In this document: positions 30,890 through 39,187 of the stretch, one piece after another
Numbering within the stretch: the first letter of the stretch is position 1
How the letters are laid out: each line of letters opens with the position of its first letter
NCBI RefSeq assembly: GCF_003318275.1
Contig: NZ_QOCH01000015.1
Span: 788,516-852,515 of the forward strand
DNA length: 64,000 bases
Source: Marinobacter sp. F3R11
GTDB lineage: Bacteria > Pseudomonadota > Gammaproteobacteria > Pseudomonadales > Oleiphilaceae
Direction: 5' to 3'
Notes under the pieces: generated by a model
What the model saw: only the letters and a program-made list of their open reading frames with translations
Told to the model about the DNA's origin: nothing
Database searches by the model: none
Program-made: the position numbers and the translations under genes

Positions 30890-32308
30890 ATGCCAGCAAC
30901 TCAGATACCCATGTCGGCCGTCGATCGCGCGTGGCTGCGAATGGACACGCCCGAGAACCCGATGATGATATGCGGCGTTCTTACTCTAGAACGCCGCATA
31001 CCCATGAACCGCCTCAAACATACGATTGAAGAACGGTTCCTGCGCTTCAGTCGTTTCCGGCAAATGGTTGTGGACACAGGGGACAAAACCTACTGGCAGG
31101 AGGACCCTCTGTTTGACCTGGACAATCACCTCCATCAGATAGCCTTGCCGGGCAGAGCTGACAAGGCTGAACTTCAGAAACTAGCCAGTGACATGAACAG
31201 CTCCTCACTGGATTTCCGCCGACCTCTCTGGCAAATGCACTATATAGACAACTACGAAGGCGGCAGCGCACTGTTAGTGCGTATCCACCACTGCATTGCA
31301 GATGGTATTTCACTGGTTCGGGTCATGTTGTCCCTCACTGACAAAACACCAGACCCCAAACCGAGAAAGATTGCCCCCAGACGGACTTCAAAAACAAACC
31401 AGAGATCCTCGCTTCAGCAACTGCTCCACCGTGCTGTCGACAATGCCCAGACTGCTACAAGTCAGGCCCGCCTGTTCATTCAATCCATGCGTGAAGAGCC
31501 CAGTTATCCGATCAAACTGGCCTCGACCGCCAGCAGCGTTATTTTGGATCTGGTAAAACTGGGCCTTGCACCCTTTGAGCCAAAAACCGGACTAAAAAAT
31601 CCACTCTCAGGCCGCAAACAAGTAGCCTGGGCAGACCCGCTGGACCTTGCCGAAGTAAAGGCCTGCTCCAAAGCTCTGGGCGGCACCATCAACGACGTGC
31701 TGCTATGCACGGTAACCGGGGCCCTTCAGCGACACTTTGCAGCCAACAAGGAAGCGGTACCGGAACGAGGAATCCGTGTCGCCGTTCCGTTCAACCTGCG
31801 CCCTCTCGATCAACCTATCGAAACCCTGGGCAACAAATTTGGCCTGGTGCTGGTAACGCTCCCGGCGGAAGTGACGGATCCACTTATGTGCTTCCAGCAG
31901 GTTCAGGAGAATATGAACCGGCTGAAACGGTCGTACCAGGCGCAGGTTACCTACAGCCTCCTTGATTTATTCGGCCGGGGCCCCGACATTCTTGAACGGA
32001 GGGCGCTGGAACTACTCAGCAACAAAGCATCTGCCGTGCTAACCAATGTGCCCGGACCGAAAGAAGCCCTGTACCTGGCGGGGAGCAAGGTAACCCAACC
32101 CATGTTCTGGGTACCTCAAAGCGGAAATATTGGCATCGGCATGAGTATTTTCAGCTACGCAGGCACAGTTCAGTTTGGCATTACCGTCGACAAAGCTATT
32201 CATGCAGATCCGAACGCCGTGATGAACTACTTCCGCGAGAGCTTTAAAGCCTTGAACCGCGCGGCCCTGGCCGGCCGGCACAAGAGCACAAAGCTAAAGA
32301 CAGGCTGA
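30890..32308 (+). CDS. Wax ester synthase / acyl-CoA:diacylglycerol acyltransferase (WS/DGAT)
   Basis: Esterifies fatty alcohols or diacylglycerol with acyl-CoA to make storage wax esters or triacylglycerol. Its 472 residues are the family length. The catalytic HHxxxDG motif is HHCIADG (133-139). The second conserved block NDVLLCTVTGAL lies near residue 267, and the C-terminal half has VPFNLRP and NVPGP. The enzyme is peripheral to the inner membrane. WS/DGATs are characteristic of Marinobacter and related oil degraders. It is a single gene between smpB and ssrA with no operon partner. Confidence 0.95.
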   Translation: MPATQIPMSAVDRAWLRMDTPENPMMICGVLTLERRIPMNRLKHTIEERFLRFSRFRQMVVDTGDKTYWQEDPLFDLDNHLHQIALPGRADKAELQKLASDMNSSSLDFRRPLWQMHYIDNYEGGSALLVRIHHCIADGISLVRVMLSLTDKTPDPKPRKIAPRRTSKTNQRSSLQQLLHRAVDNAQTATSQARLFIQSMREEPSYPIKLASTASSVILDLVKLGLAPFEPKTGLKNPLSGRKQVAWADPLDLAEVKACSKALGGTINDVLLCTVTGALQRHFAANKEAVPERGIRVAVPFNLRPLDQPIETLGNKFGLVLVTLPAEVTDPLMCFQQVQENMNRLKRSYQAQVTYSLLDLFGRGPDILERRALELLSNKASAVLTNVPGPKEALYLAGSKVTQPMFWVPQSGNIGIGMSIFSYAGTVQFGITVDKAIHADPNAVMNYFRESFKALNRAALAGRHKSTKLKTG

Positions 32309-32358
32309 CATTTAAAAGGATTTCGAAGCAGCTAGTGCAAAACAGCAACAAAGAGACC

Positions 32359-32388
32359 TTGAAGTTGGGCAAGACGCCCACATATACT
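32359..32388 (+). promoter_or_regulatory. Sigma-70 promoter of ssrA
   Basis: TTGAAG, 18 nt, TATACT ends 8 bp before the mature tmRNA 5' end. Confidence 0.65.
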
Positions 32389-32396
32389 GTGGATAA

Positions 32397-32759
32397 GGGG
32401 ACGACATGGCTTCGACGCTGGTGGCGAACCCTTGGGTGCATGTCGAGATGGCAGCGAATCTCGTTAATCCAAAGCTGCAATGCAATAGTCGCAAACGACG
32501 AAAACTACGCACTAGCAGCGTAAGCTGCTAGTCGTCCTGACTGGGTCGCCCGTAGCCCAGAGCTACATTTCAGGACGTCATCGCTTACGGGATGCTCCGT
32601 TATCCAGAGTTCACTGGCTAGCGGCTAAGATTTAAAGAACTCGCCTCTTGCACCCTGGCCTTCGGGTCGCTTGAGGTTAAATCAATTGAAGGACATAAGC
32701 ATGTAGATCTCAAGGCACAGTGCTGGCGGACGCGGGTTCAATTCCCGCCGTCTCCACCA
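32397..32759 (+). ncRNA. ssrA: Transfer-messenger RNA (tmRNA)
   Basis: Rescues stalled ribosomes together with SmpB. The 363-nt RNA begins GGGGACG and ends CGTCTCC-A-CCA, which pair as the 7-bp acceptor stem. The T-arm GGGTTCAATTCCC is intact. The tag reading frame at 32491-32523 encodes ANDENYALAA followed by TAA, with GCA as resume codon. The 3' end is also the integration site of a genomic element, whose repeat restores the tmRNA sequence. Confidence 0.98.
32733..32759 (+). repeat. attL: left direct repeat, 3' end of ssrA
   Basis: 27 bp covering the T-arm and acceptor 3' strand of tmRNA, through the CCA. It is repeated exactly at 35712-35738. The match continues past it with one difference (A/G) into CCAAA. 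Confidence 0.9.
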
Positions 32760-32773
32760 ACCAAAGAGAAGAA

Positions 32774-32800
32774 AGCCCCTGATTTTAGGGGCTTTTTTTA
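32774..32800 (+). terminator. Terminator just inside the element, after ssrA
   Basis: AGCCCCT-GATTTT-AGGGGCT is followed by T7. It lies downstream of attL, so the element now supplies the ssrA terminator. Confidence 0.85.
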
Positions 32801-32883
32801 TTGCTTCATAGAAATAAATCGCGAGGAGTGGCCACCACGTGTCCACCGAGGACGAGGATAAATTCAAGTGGAAAGGTGTGCCT

Positions 32884-33957
32884 ATGACTTCAGAGGCACA
32901 CTTAATCGACACATCCCTTTTTCGTCGAGCAGTGCTGATCCCAGTATTTCTCGGGGTAACCTTAATGATTGTGGCTGCATTGAATAGCAGCAATAAATTA
33001 ACGCCATGTTTTGAAATCGAATGCTTCGGCACGTTCTTCAATCTTTTCAAATTCCAGTTTGCTGTCATGGGGCTAGCCATTCCACTAGGAGCACTGGTGG
33101 CCTCACACCACCGCTCTATGCAATCAGCGGCTCAGATCAAAACGCAACTTAATCAGAATATTTTTTCGAACTACATCGATCACAAGAAGCTATTTGAGCA
33201 GTTCTTTCGCGACAATGATCCACTGCGACTAAATGACATAAAAAACAGGCAAATTTGGGAAATATACGACAGAGTGTTTCCTGGGGCACCTTATGGGGAC
33301 CTTTTACCAAATGCTGCATTGAAACCCTTCATGGACAAAGTTGCAGAGCAGTTCAACGAAATCGTTGAAAAGACGAAAAGTGATCTCCACGAAGATTCCC
33401 TTGCCTTAACAACAAGCAGCATTCCGAGACTATGGGTATATGCAAATATCACGGTGTCGAATTTTCTGGGCCTGCCCAGACCCGTCGACGCTGCAGCGAT
33501 TAATAGAGACCCTGTAAATCTGCTTCGATCCTACGCTGACTTCACATTAGCAGTGGCAAACGGACTCCAAGACTGTGCAAATTTCCATAAATTCTATGAC
33601 AATTATTCAGCTCTATCTCAAATAGAGAGCGACTACTCAGATCTAAAAAACGATCTCGAATCCCTTCAAGCGGTTAACGATGCAAGATGTAAGATATTGA
33701 ATGCTATTGGAAATGCTACCGAGGCTTCCGGGGAATTAAATCGAAAAGACGAATACGCAGCACGATCCTTCAGCAATCGCCTAAAAGAGTTCACGGACGA
33801 GCAGAATCCAAGAGACTATATCTCTCCAGAAAACGCGAGGTTAGTTTTTGAAAACTATATCCCTGAATCACATAGAAAGGTGTTTTTACAGCATATTCCA
33901 GCAGCGTGGCAGATTGAGCTGCCCAAGAACACTGAAACCACTACGAAAGGCGATTAA
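32884..33957 (+). CDS. Unknown membrane protein of the ssrA element
   Basis: No family recognised. From ATG 32884 (with AAAGGTG upstream) the product has 357 residues; a GTG at 32839 would add 15 but coincides with a GTGTCCAC motif that also occurs near the other end. Two hydrophobic segments (about residues 16-35, VLIPVFLGVTLMIVAAL, and 55-75, FAVMGLAIPLGALVAS) form a hairpin in the membrane. A long cytoplasmic, largely helical region follows (about 80-357, with a coiled-coil-like stretch near 255-300). Codons are AT-rich compared with neighbours, which fits transfer. Confidence 0.7.
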   Translation: MTSEAHLIDTSLFRRAVLIPVFLGVTLMIVAALNSSNKLTPCFEIECFGTFFNLFKFQFAVMGLAIPLGALVASHHRSMQSAAQIKTQLNQNIFSNYIDHKKLFEQFFRDNDPLRLNDIKNRQIWEIYDRVFPGAPYGDLLPNAALKPFMDKVAEQFNEIVEKTKSDLHEDSLALTTSSIPRLWVYANITVSNFLGLPRPVDAAAINRDPVNLLRSYADFTLAVANGLQDCANFHKFYDNYSALSQIESDYSDLKNDLESLQAVNDARCKILNAIGNATEASGELNRKDEYAARSFSNRLKEFTDEQNPRDYISPENARLVFENYIPESHRKVFLQHIPAAWQIELPKNTETTTKGD

Positions 33958-33961
33958 CACC

Positions 33962-34156
33962 CTATGACAAGCTGTTTAAAGGAGAGAGTCTCACTGCTCG
34001 ATCCAGGTGATCGGGAGCCAAATGCGAATAACAAAGTGTCATTGTCAATGAGCTGTGCCCTAGGATCTCTCTCAGTGTAACGATGTCACCACCATTCATT
34101 ACAAAATGGCTTGCGAAAGTTGGGAGCAGGTCAGGAAATACCAAGCTTCCTTTCCC
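33962..34156 (-). pseudogene. Tyrosine recombinase (integrase) C-terminal remnant
   Basis: The minus strand reads DLLPTFASHFVMNGGDIVTL and REILGHSSLTMTLCYSHL, followed by APDHLDRAV. This is the end of a phage-type integrase. The family normally has LRHTFASHF; here Arg-His is replaced by Leu-Pro, removing two catalytic residues, while the LGH and the Tyr (CYSHL) remain. Only about 60 codons survive, and a TGA lies upstream in frame. It is clearly inactive and is the likely relic of the enzyme that inserted the element. Confidence 0.8.
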
Positions 34157-34190
34157 TCAGAATGATCAAGAATGAGAGTATCTTCAGGTA

Positions 34191-34221
34191 AAAAAAAGCC
34201 GGGGTTTCCCCGGCTTTTTTT
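34191..34221. terminator. Bidirectional terminator inside the element
   Basis: GCCGGGG-TTT-CCCCGGC (34198-34214) is flanked by A8 and T7. It ends the toxin-antitoxin-like transcript on the minus strand. Confidence 0.9.
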
Positions 34222-34236
34222 ACTATAGGAGGCGTC

Positions 34237-34599
34237 TCATCCTACAGCTGCGCAATCATCTTCAAAATGACAGTCGTCGACTGAGTCAGATTCTGCTTTC
34301 GTAGAACCCATTTCTACTGATTTCTCCCTGAGAATCCGCTTTTTCTCTGAATCAGCGAACCGCTTGAGGACCTGCCTGATAAGCGGCTGGTAGCCGATAC
34401 CGTGTATATCAGCGATCATTTTGAAATCTTCAATGAGAGATTTTTGCAGTCTAATGGAAATCGGGTGCAGCTCAGCTGCAGCATTCAGGGCGTCCTCACT
34501 AACACTTTTAGAGACGCGTACATATTCTTCCTCTCTTCCTAATTCTCCATTTTCCCAAGCGTCGGGGGTTCCTTTAATTTTTTTCATGCTCTTTGCCAT
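34237..34599 (-). CDS. CopG/BrnA-like antitoxin
   Basis: 120 residues from MAKSMKKIKGTPDAWENG (ATG 34599 with GGGAG); the frame can be extended 8 codons. The segment HPISIRLQKSLIEDFKMIADIHGIGYQPLIRQVLKRFADSE matches the ribbon-helix-helix of CopG/BrnA antitoxins (strand ISIRL, then two helices). The C-terminus is acidic and Cys/Asp-rich. It follows the toxin-like gene by 82 bp, and the pair probably represses its own operator. Confidence 0.75.
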   Translation of the reverse strand: MAKSMKKIKGTPDAWENGELGREEEYVRVSKSVSEDALNAAAELHPISIRLQKSLIEDFKMIADIHGIGYQPLIRQVLKRFADSEKKRILREKSVEMGSTKAESDSVDDCHFEDDCAAVG

Positions 34600-34681
34600 G
34601 GTAATCTCCCGTCGCGAGGCCACAAAGCTCTTGCCGGCTCTTGGACCTTCATAGCGACCTAATGAGATGGGTTTCTCTCTT

Positions 34682-34963
34682 TTACGCGTACTTTATGTAA
34701 ATACGCTTTTCGTCTTCGTTAGGCACATACGCAGTTTTAACAACCACGTCACCGTCTTTAAGAATGAAAACGATTTTTAGTTGTCGACCACTGTCGGTTT
34801 CAGCAATAAACCACTGAGTAGGTGGATCTGACTTGTGATCTTCTCTCATGTCTTCCAGAAACTTACCCGTACGATTCGCGATACACTCCTGAACTTCCTC
34901 CAAGCTGACTCCATGCCTTTGAGCCAACTTTTGCTTAACCTGCGGTGAACACTTTAGCCCCAT
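34682..34963 (-). CDS. Toxin-like small protein of a type II toxin-antitoxin pair
   Basis: 93 residues. N-terminal SPQVKQKLAQRHGVSLEEVQECIANR, then DPPTQWFIAETDSGRQLKIVFI and TAYVPNEDEKRIY. It resembles small BrnT/DUF4258-like proteins encoded before a CopG-type antitoxin (relatives are sometimes labelled ADP-ribosyl-dinitrogen reductase hydrolase). The predicted fold is one helix pair plus a curved sheet, as in RelE-like RNases. Toxin activity is inferred from gene order and size, not shown. Confidence 0.65.
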   Translation of the reverse strand: MGLKCSPQVKQKLAQRHGVSLEEVQECIANRTGKFLEDMREDHKSDPPTQWFIAETDSGRQLKIVFILKDGDVVVKTAYVPNEDEKRIYIKYA

Positions 34964-34982
34964 CGGATCCCTCTGACGATTT

Positions 34983-35001
34983 GTATATACAAAGTATATA
35001 C
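34983..35001 (-). promoter_or_regulatory. Double palindromic operator before the toxin-antitoxin pair
   Basis: Two copies of the self-complementary octamer GTATATAC are separated by 3 bp, about 20 bp upstream of the toxin ATG, and include a TATACT -10-like hexamer. Tandem small palindromes suit cooperative binding of ribbon-helix-helix dimers. Confidence 0.65.
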
Positions 35002-35148
35002 GCTATTGACGGAAACAGCAATAACGATCACGTGCAGGAAAAACGTCAACAACGTAGTGGTTTTCCGAAGACCCGCGCAGAGAATTTCCAGCACAAAATC
35101 CTGTTTTCTAATGGAAATCGGAACCCTGGACAGGTCTGCCTTCCTCGA

Positions 35149-35550
35149 TCATAGGTTGTTTCGATACCGTGTACATGCCATATCGCGGTAGGCCTTGCTC
35201 TTTTCAGTACCATCCTTTTCATATTCAGCCTGCCAGAATTCGCATAGCTCGCGATTCTTTTGAACCATTGCCAGCTTCCGCTCAGCTTCTCTCTGTGCAG
35301 CTGCCCGCCTACGCTCCCGATCCTTTTGCGATTCTTCCCACTGACTCTGAATGTCACGAGAAGACGGACCAGGTGTTGGAACAGTTATTGGAGGGAATTC
35401 TTGTGAAACTTGCTCATCCATTTTCCTTCCCATGAAATCAGTCATGGAATCAAAAACCACGAAGAAAATCACCCAACCGATGATGCTGATGATGATCCAC
35501 GATACGATATTGGCAACTACTACTGCAGAAAACACCTTGAACCAAGACAT
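35149..35550 (-). CDS. Unknown membrane-anchored coiled-coil protein
   Basis: 133 residues from ATG 35550 with GGAG upstream. One long hydrophobic helix (about 6-34, VVVANIVSWIIISIIGWVIF) is followed by a Pro-rich linker (PPITVPTPGPSS). A highly charged coiled coil comes next (about 68-100, SQKDRERRRAAAQREAERK), and a Cys-containing C-terminus (CEFWQAEYEKDG, MACTRYRNN). It is probably exposed to one side of the inner membrane. No family assigned; it is cargo of the element. Confidence 0.65.
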   Translation of the reverse strand: MSWFKVFSAVVVANIVSWIIISIIGWVIFFVVFDSMTDFMGRKMDEQVSQEFPPITVPTPGPSSRDIQSQWEESQKDRERRRAAAQREAERKLAMVQKNRELCEFWQAEYEKDGTEKSKAYRDMACTRYRNNL

Positions 35551-35711
35551 CGTTCACTCCATTGAAAGACCGATAGGAAGCTTACCTAAGGTGTCAACAA
35601 AGTGTCCACGATCCTGTGATTTACTGTGGTTTTCCGCGGAACTCGATTTTCAGAAGTAACTGATTTGGCACGAAGAGTGGCTTACTGTGTTTCTTTGAAC
35701 GGTTGCGGCAT

Positions 35712-35738
35712 CGGGTTCAATTCCCGCCGTCTCCACCA
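35712..35738 (+). repeat. attR: right direct repeat of the ssrA 3' end
   Basis: Exact 27-bp copy of 32733-32759. It marks the right junction; housekeeping-composition sequence resumes after it. Between 35551 and 35711 I see no gene, only GTGTCAAC and GTGTCCAC motifs that may be recombinase arm sites. Confidence 0.9.
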
Positions 35739-35840
35739 GCCAAATTTCTTGAGGCGCCCGGAACCCGGAGCTTTGAGAGACGTTCTTTTCATTGCCGAAC
35801 AGAGTCGGGGCTGAACAACCGAAGGCAGCAATGCCCCCTT

Positions 35841-38800
35841 TTACGGTCTCGTTCCGGAAGCTGGTTTCCCCAACTGTTTGGGGAGTATGCGATAAGCGTC
35901 TTCAACCCAGTCGCAAAGCAATCGGCGACTATCTCTCGGATCAATCATGTTCTGCACGCCAAATTTTTCAGCTGTGCGGAACGGTGAAGCGATTTTTTCC
36001 ATATTCAGACTGATTCGCTCCAGTTCCCGCTCCCGGTTTTCCACCACGTTAAGCTGGGAGCTAAAGGCTGCTTCAATGCCACCACGTGACGGCAGTGAAC
36101 CCCAGGTACCCGACGGCCAGGACCAGCTGGGCAATGCCCGATGGCGATTGACCATACCAGCACCACCTACTCCAAAGATTCTGCGCAGAATCAGCTCTGC
36201 CTGGGGTACCCGGGCCTGATAGATGGCAGAAATTGCCCTGACCCCGTGGCGTATCGTACCTCGACGCTCCGCTGCAGAGCCTATGGAAACGCCACCCTGA
36301 TCGGTCAAGCTGACAACAGGCAGATGGAAGGTATCGCAAAGGTCCACCAAACGAGTAACAGCCTGTGCTCCCTCTACAGTCATGGTGACACCCTTGAGCG
36401 GGTTGGTCGCGAGAATACCCACCGGATAACCATTTAACCGGCCGAGAGCCGTCACAGTAGAACCACCATATTCAGCATAAGTGAAGACAGAACCCCGATC
36501 GAAGACCGCCTCAAGAATGGCATTGATGTCATAAGGTTTTCTGGAGTTCCTGGGGATAGCACTAAGCAGTTGTTCCTCTCGCCGTCCCACAGGATCATCG
36601 CAAACCTGCCGGGGAGGCAGTTCGTCCACACTCCGCGGCAAATAGGACAAAAACTTCCGAATAACATCGAAGGCCTCCCGCTCTGTGTCGACCAGGCGTT
36701 CAACCACCCCGCTTTCCGCATGAATTCCGGCACCACCCAGCTCTTCCAAGGTCAGATCTTCACCCGTACTGGCTTTTACTATTGGGGGGCCGGCGGTAAA
36801 TGCCTGGCCGATGCCCCGGACCATTACAGCGAGGTGCGACATCGCGAGCCTGGCGGCACCGAGCCCTACAACTGGCCCTAACGCTGCGGCAACAACTGGC
36901 ACTAGTGAGAGATTATCAACAACCGCATCCCAACCCGGGTTGATGGGGACATAATGAAAGCCACGTTCGAGCGCCATCTTGACACTACCACCGCCGGAAG
37001 CGCCGTCGAGCAATCGTACGACCGGCAAGCGCATATCCCTGGCGTAGGTTTCGAGGAAGATCTGCTTACCGTGAATCGCGGCATCACCCGAACTCGCCCG
37101 CAACGTAAAGTCATCGATTCCAACAGTCACTTTGCGTCCATTGAGGCGCACAGTGCCACCGATAAAATTGGCGGGTTTTAGGTTGATCAGGTTGCCCTGT
37201 TCGTCGTATTCGGCAAACCCTGTAAGCGCCCCGACCTCTGTAAATGTGCCTTCGTCGGCCAGGTCCTCGACGCGCTCGCGGGCGGTCAGTTTTCCTTTGG
37301 CTTTTTGCTTACTGACTTTGTCCTTGCCGCCCAGCTGTTGGGCCATCGCGAAACGCCGCTGGCTCTCTTCAACTTCGGCGCCCCAGCCTGCGTCCTGCTC
37401 GTCGAATAGTGGAGGAGAAACTGTTCTTTCGTAGTTCGCTAATGAGTCGGCGTCACCGGGCTCAATAGTGGCAAGAATGTCGTTCTCCCTGATGACATCA
37501 CCAACCTGAGCCGTAACTGCACTTACCCGGCCGCTGTATGCAGCCCGGACAGACTGCTCCATTTTCATGGCTTCGATCACCATGAGCGGCTGCCCCTGCT
37601 GGACAAGATCCCCGATTTCGACATCGACAGAAATGATCATACCCTCCATGGGTGCATGGATGGCGTGGCCAGTATCGAAGCCCATCGTGAGAGCCGAGGC
37701 ATCCTGACGACTTTGGTGCTTATCACAACTCCCGTCTTCGAGCGCAGGGAAAGCTAGTGGAGAAAAGGTACTAATAGCCGTTTGTATCTCCTGCTGATGA
37801 GCAGCAATGAAGTAGGTGCTGTACTCCCCCCGAAGAAATGCTGGATTACTCAGAATTGCTCCAAGGAGCGGGATGTTTGTAGGCAGACCGGTGATGTGGA
37901 ATTCGCGCAGGGCTCCGGTGAGGGTTGCGGCAGCAGAGAGAAAACTCTCACCCCGCGCAATCACTTTCGCGACCAACGAATCGTATCGGTGACTGGCATT
38001 GTAACCGGGGTAACCATAGCTATCGACACGCACTCCCGGACCGGAGGGAGGGATAAACCCGGTAATAAGGCCGGATCTGGGCCTGACTATTCCGTCTGAA
38101 GTGAACTCTTCAAGGTTGACCCGAGCCTGTATCGCAAAGCCATTGGCTGGCGGCGCCGACTCCAACCCCAATTCAGAAAGAGATTTCCCCGCAGCGATTC
38201 TGATTTGAGTCTGCACCAGATCAACACCGGTAATTTCCTCAGTAACTGTATGTTCAACCTGAAGCCGGGGGTTTGCCTCCATGAACCAGAAACCACCCTC
38301 GGAGACCAGAAACTCAAAGGTGCCAATATTTTCATAACGAGCCTGGGATGCCAGTATTTGCGCTGCTTCAAGTATGTGCTCACGCATCGACTGAGGGAGT
38401 ACAGGGCTTGGCGCGATTTCCAACAGCTTCTGGTGGCGCCTTTGCACCGTGCAATCCCGTTCCCAGAGGTGAGTGACCCGGCCAGAACCATCGCCAACAA
38501 TTTGCACTTCGATATGGCGTGCGTTATGAAGCAGCTTTTCCACATACAGGTCGCCGTTACCGAATGCCTGCTCTGCTTCGGACTGGCAGCGCAGATAGGC
38601 ATCATCGAGCTCCTCGATTGACTTCACGACCCTCATTCCTCGGCCACCGCCCCCGGCTATGGCTTTCAGTATAACCGCCCCGCCGTTTTCCAGTGCGAAG
38701 GCCTTGGCCTGCCTAAGCGAAGTCGGGCCAGATGTACCCGGCATAACCGGTATACCTGACTCAGAAGCCGCCTTCAGCGCATTAACTTTATTGCCAAACA

Positions 38801-39128
38801 GATCCAGTGTTTCCGATCGTGGGCCTATGAAGCGGAGGCCTGCATCCTCACAATGCCTTGCAAAGCCACTATTCTCACTCAGAAATCCATACCCTGGATG
38901 GATGGCCCAACAACCTTTCTCCAGCGCAGCCGAAATAATGGCTCTACCATCCAGATAGGCAGCAGAACCTTCACGGGGTAGCTCACAAGCTTCATCCGCG
39001 AAACTGGTATGCAGTGCCTCGGCGTCATCACCCGCATATACCGCAATCGTCTGATACCCCAGTTGACGTGCAGCCCGGATTATCCGAATGGCGATTTCGC
39101 CACGATTGGCGACCAGAATCCTCTCCAT
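35841..39128 (-). CDS. Single-chain biotin-dependent acyl-CoA carboxylase (LCC-like)
   Basis: 1095 residues combine all carboxylase functions. Biotin carboxylase occupies about 1-445 (ATP loop AGGGGRGMRVV; EANPRLQVEHTVTEEITGVD). A biotinyl domain has Lys522 in EAMKMEQSV. A carboxyltransferase half spans about 590-1095 (SGGGSVKMALERG; LVDLCDTFHLPVVSLTDQGG). This architecture matches the single-polypeptide long-chain acyl-CoA carboxylases known from mycobacteria, which accept acyl-CoAs of varied length. The substrate here is unknown. It is the last gene of a three-gene minus-strand operon, 59 bp after an acyl-CoA ligase. Confidence 0.9.
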   Translation of the reverse strand: MERILVANRGEIAIRIIRAARQLGYQTIAVYAGDDAEALHTSFADEACELPREGSAAYLDGRAIISAALEKGCWAIHPGYGFLSENSGFARHCEDAGLRFIGPRSETLDLFGNKVNALKAASESGIPVMPGTSGPTSLRQAKAFALENGGAVILKAIAGGGGRGMRVVKSIEELDDAYLRCQSEAEQAFGNGDLYVEKLLHNARHIEVQIVGDGSGRVTHLWERDCTVQRRHQKLLEIAPSPVLPQSMREHILEAAQILASQARYENIGTFEFLVSEGGFWFMEANPRLQVEHTVTEEITGVDLVQTQIRIAAGKSLSELGLESAPPANGFAIQARVNLEEFTSDGIVRPRSGLITGFIPPSGPGVRVDSYGYPGYNASHRYDSLVAKVIARGESFLSAAATLTGALREFHITGLPTNIPLLGAILSNPAFLRGEYSTYFIAAHQQEIQTAISTFSPLAFPALEDGSCDKHQSRQDASALTMGFDTGHAIHAPMEGMIISVDVEIGDLVQQGQPLMVIEAMKMEQSVRAAYSGRVSAVTAQVGDVIRENDILATIEPGDADSLANYERTVSPPLFDEQDAGWGAEVEESQRRFAMAQQLGGKDKVSKQKAKGKLTARERVEDLADEGTFTEVGALTGFAEYDEQGNLINLKPANFIGGTVRLNGRKVTVGIDDFTLRASSGDAAIHGKQIFLETYARDMRLPVVRLLDGASGGGSVKMALERGFHYVPINPGWDAVVDNLSLVPVVAAALGPVVGLGAARLAMSHLAVMVRGIGQAFTAGPPIVKASTGEDLTLEELGGAGIHAESGVVERLVDTEREAFDVIRKFLSYLPRSVDELPPRQVCDDPVGRREEQLLSAIPRNSRKPYDINAILEAVFDRGSVFTYAEYGGSTVTALGRLNGYPVGILATNPLKGVTMTVEGAQAVTRLVDLCDTFHLPVVSLTDQGGVSIGSAAERRGTIRHGVRAISAIYQARVPQAELILRRIFGVGGAGMVNRHRALPSWSWPSGTWGSLPSRGGIEAAFSSQLNVVENRERELERISLNMEKIASPFRTAEKFGVQNMIDPRDSRRLLCDWVEDAYRILPKQLGKPASGTRP

Positions 39129-39187
39129 CTGCTTCCACCTTTGTCTTGTTGTTCAGTATTCGGGCCTACTACCAGTCTGCAATGCCT

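Larger units (their letters stand above)
32733..35738 (+). mobile_element. Small degenerate integrative element inserted in ssrA
   Basis: A roughly 3.0-kb segment between exact 27-bp copies of the tmRNA 3' end. The tmRNA end is the standard target of many phage and island tyrosine recombinases. Inside are an unknown membrane protein, an integrase remnant, a toxin-antitoxin-like pair and a small coiled-coil membrane protein. No functional integrase, replication or structural phage gene remains, so the element looks immobilised by deletion. The base composition is visibly more AT-rich than the flanks. Confidence 0.85.

Noticed and set aside
32682-33080. Minus-strand frame containing RRRELNPRPPALC
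   Set aside because: This is the translation of the tmRNA 3' end in antisense; such peptides are frequent false predictions.
35841-39128. Pyruvate carboxylase or urea carboxylase
   Set aside because: The C-terminal half is an acyl-CoA carboxyltransferase (SGGGSVKMALERG, TDQGG) following the biotinyl domain, not a TIM-barrel pyruvate domain or a urea-type allophanate domain.
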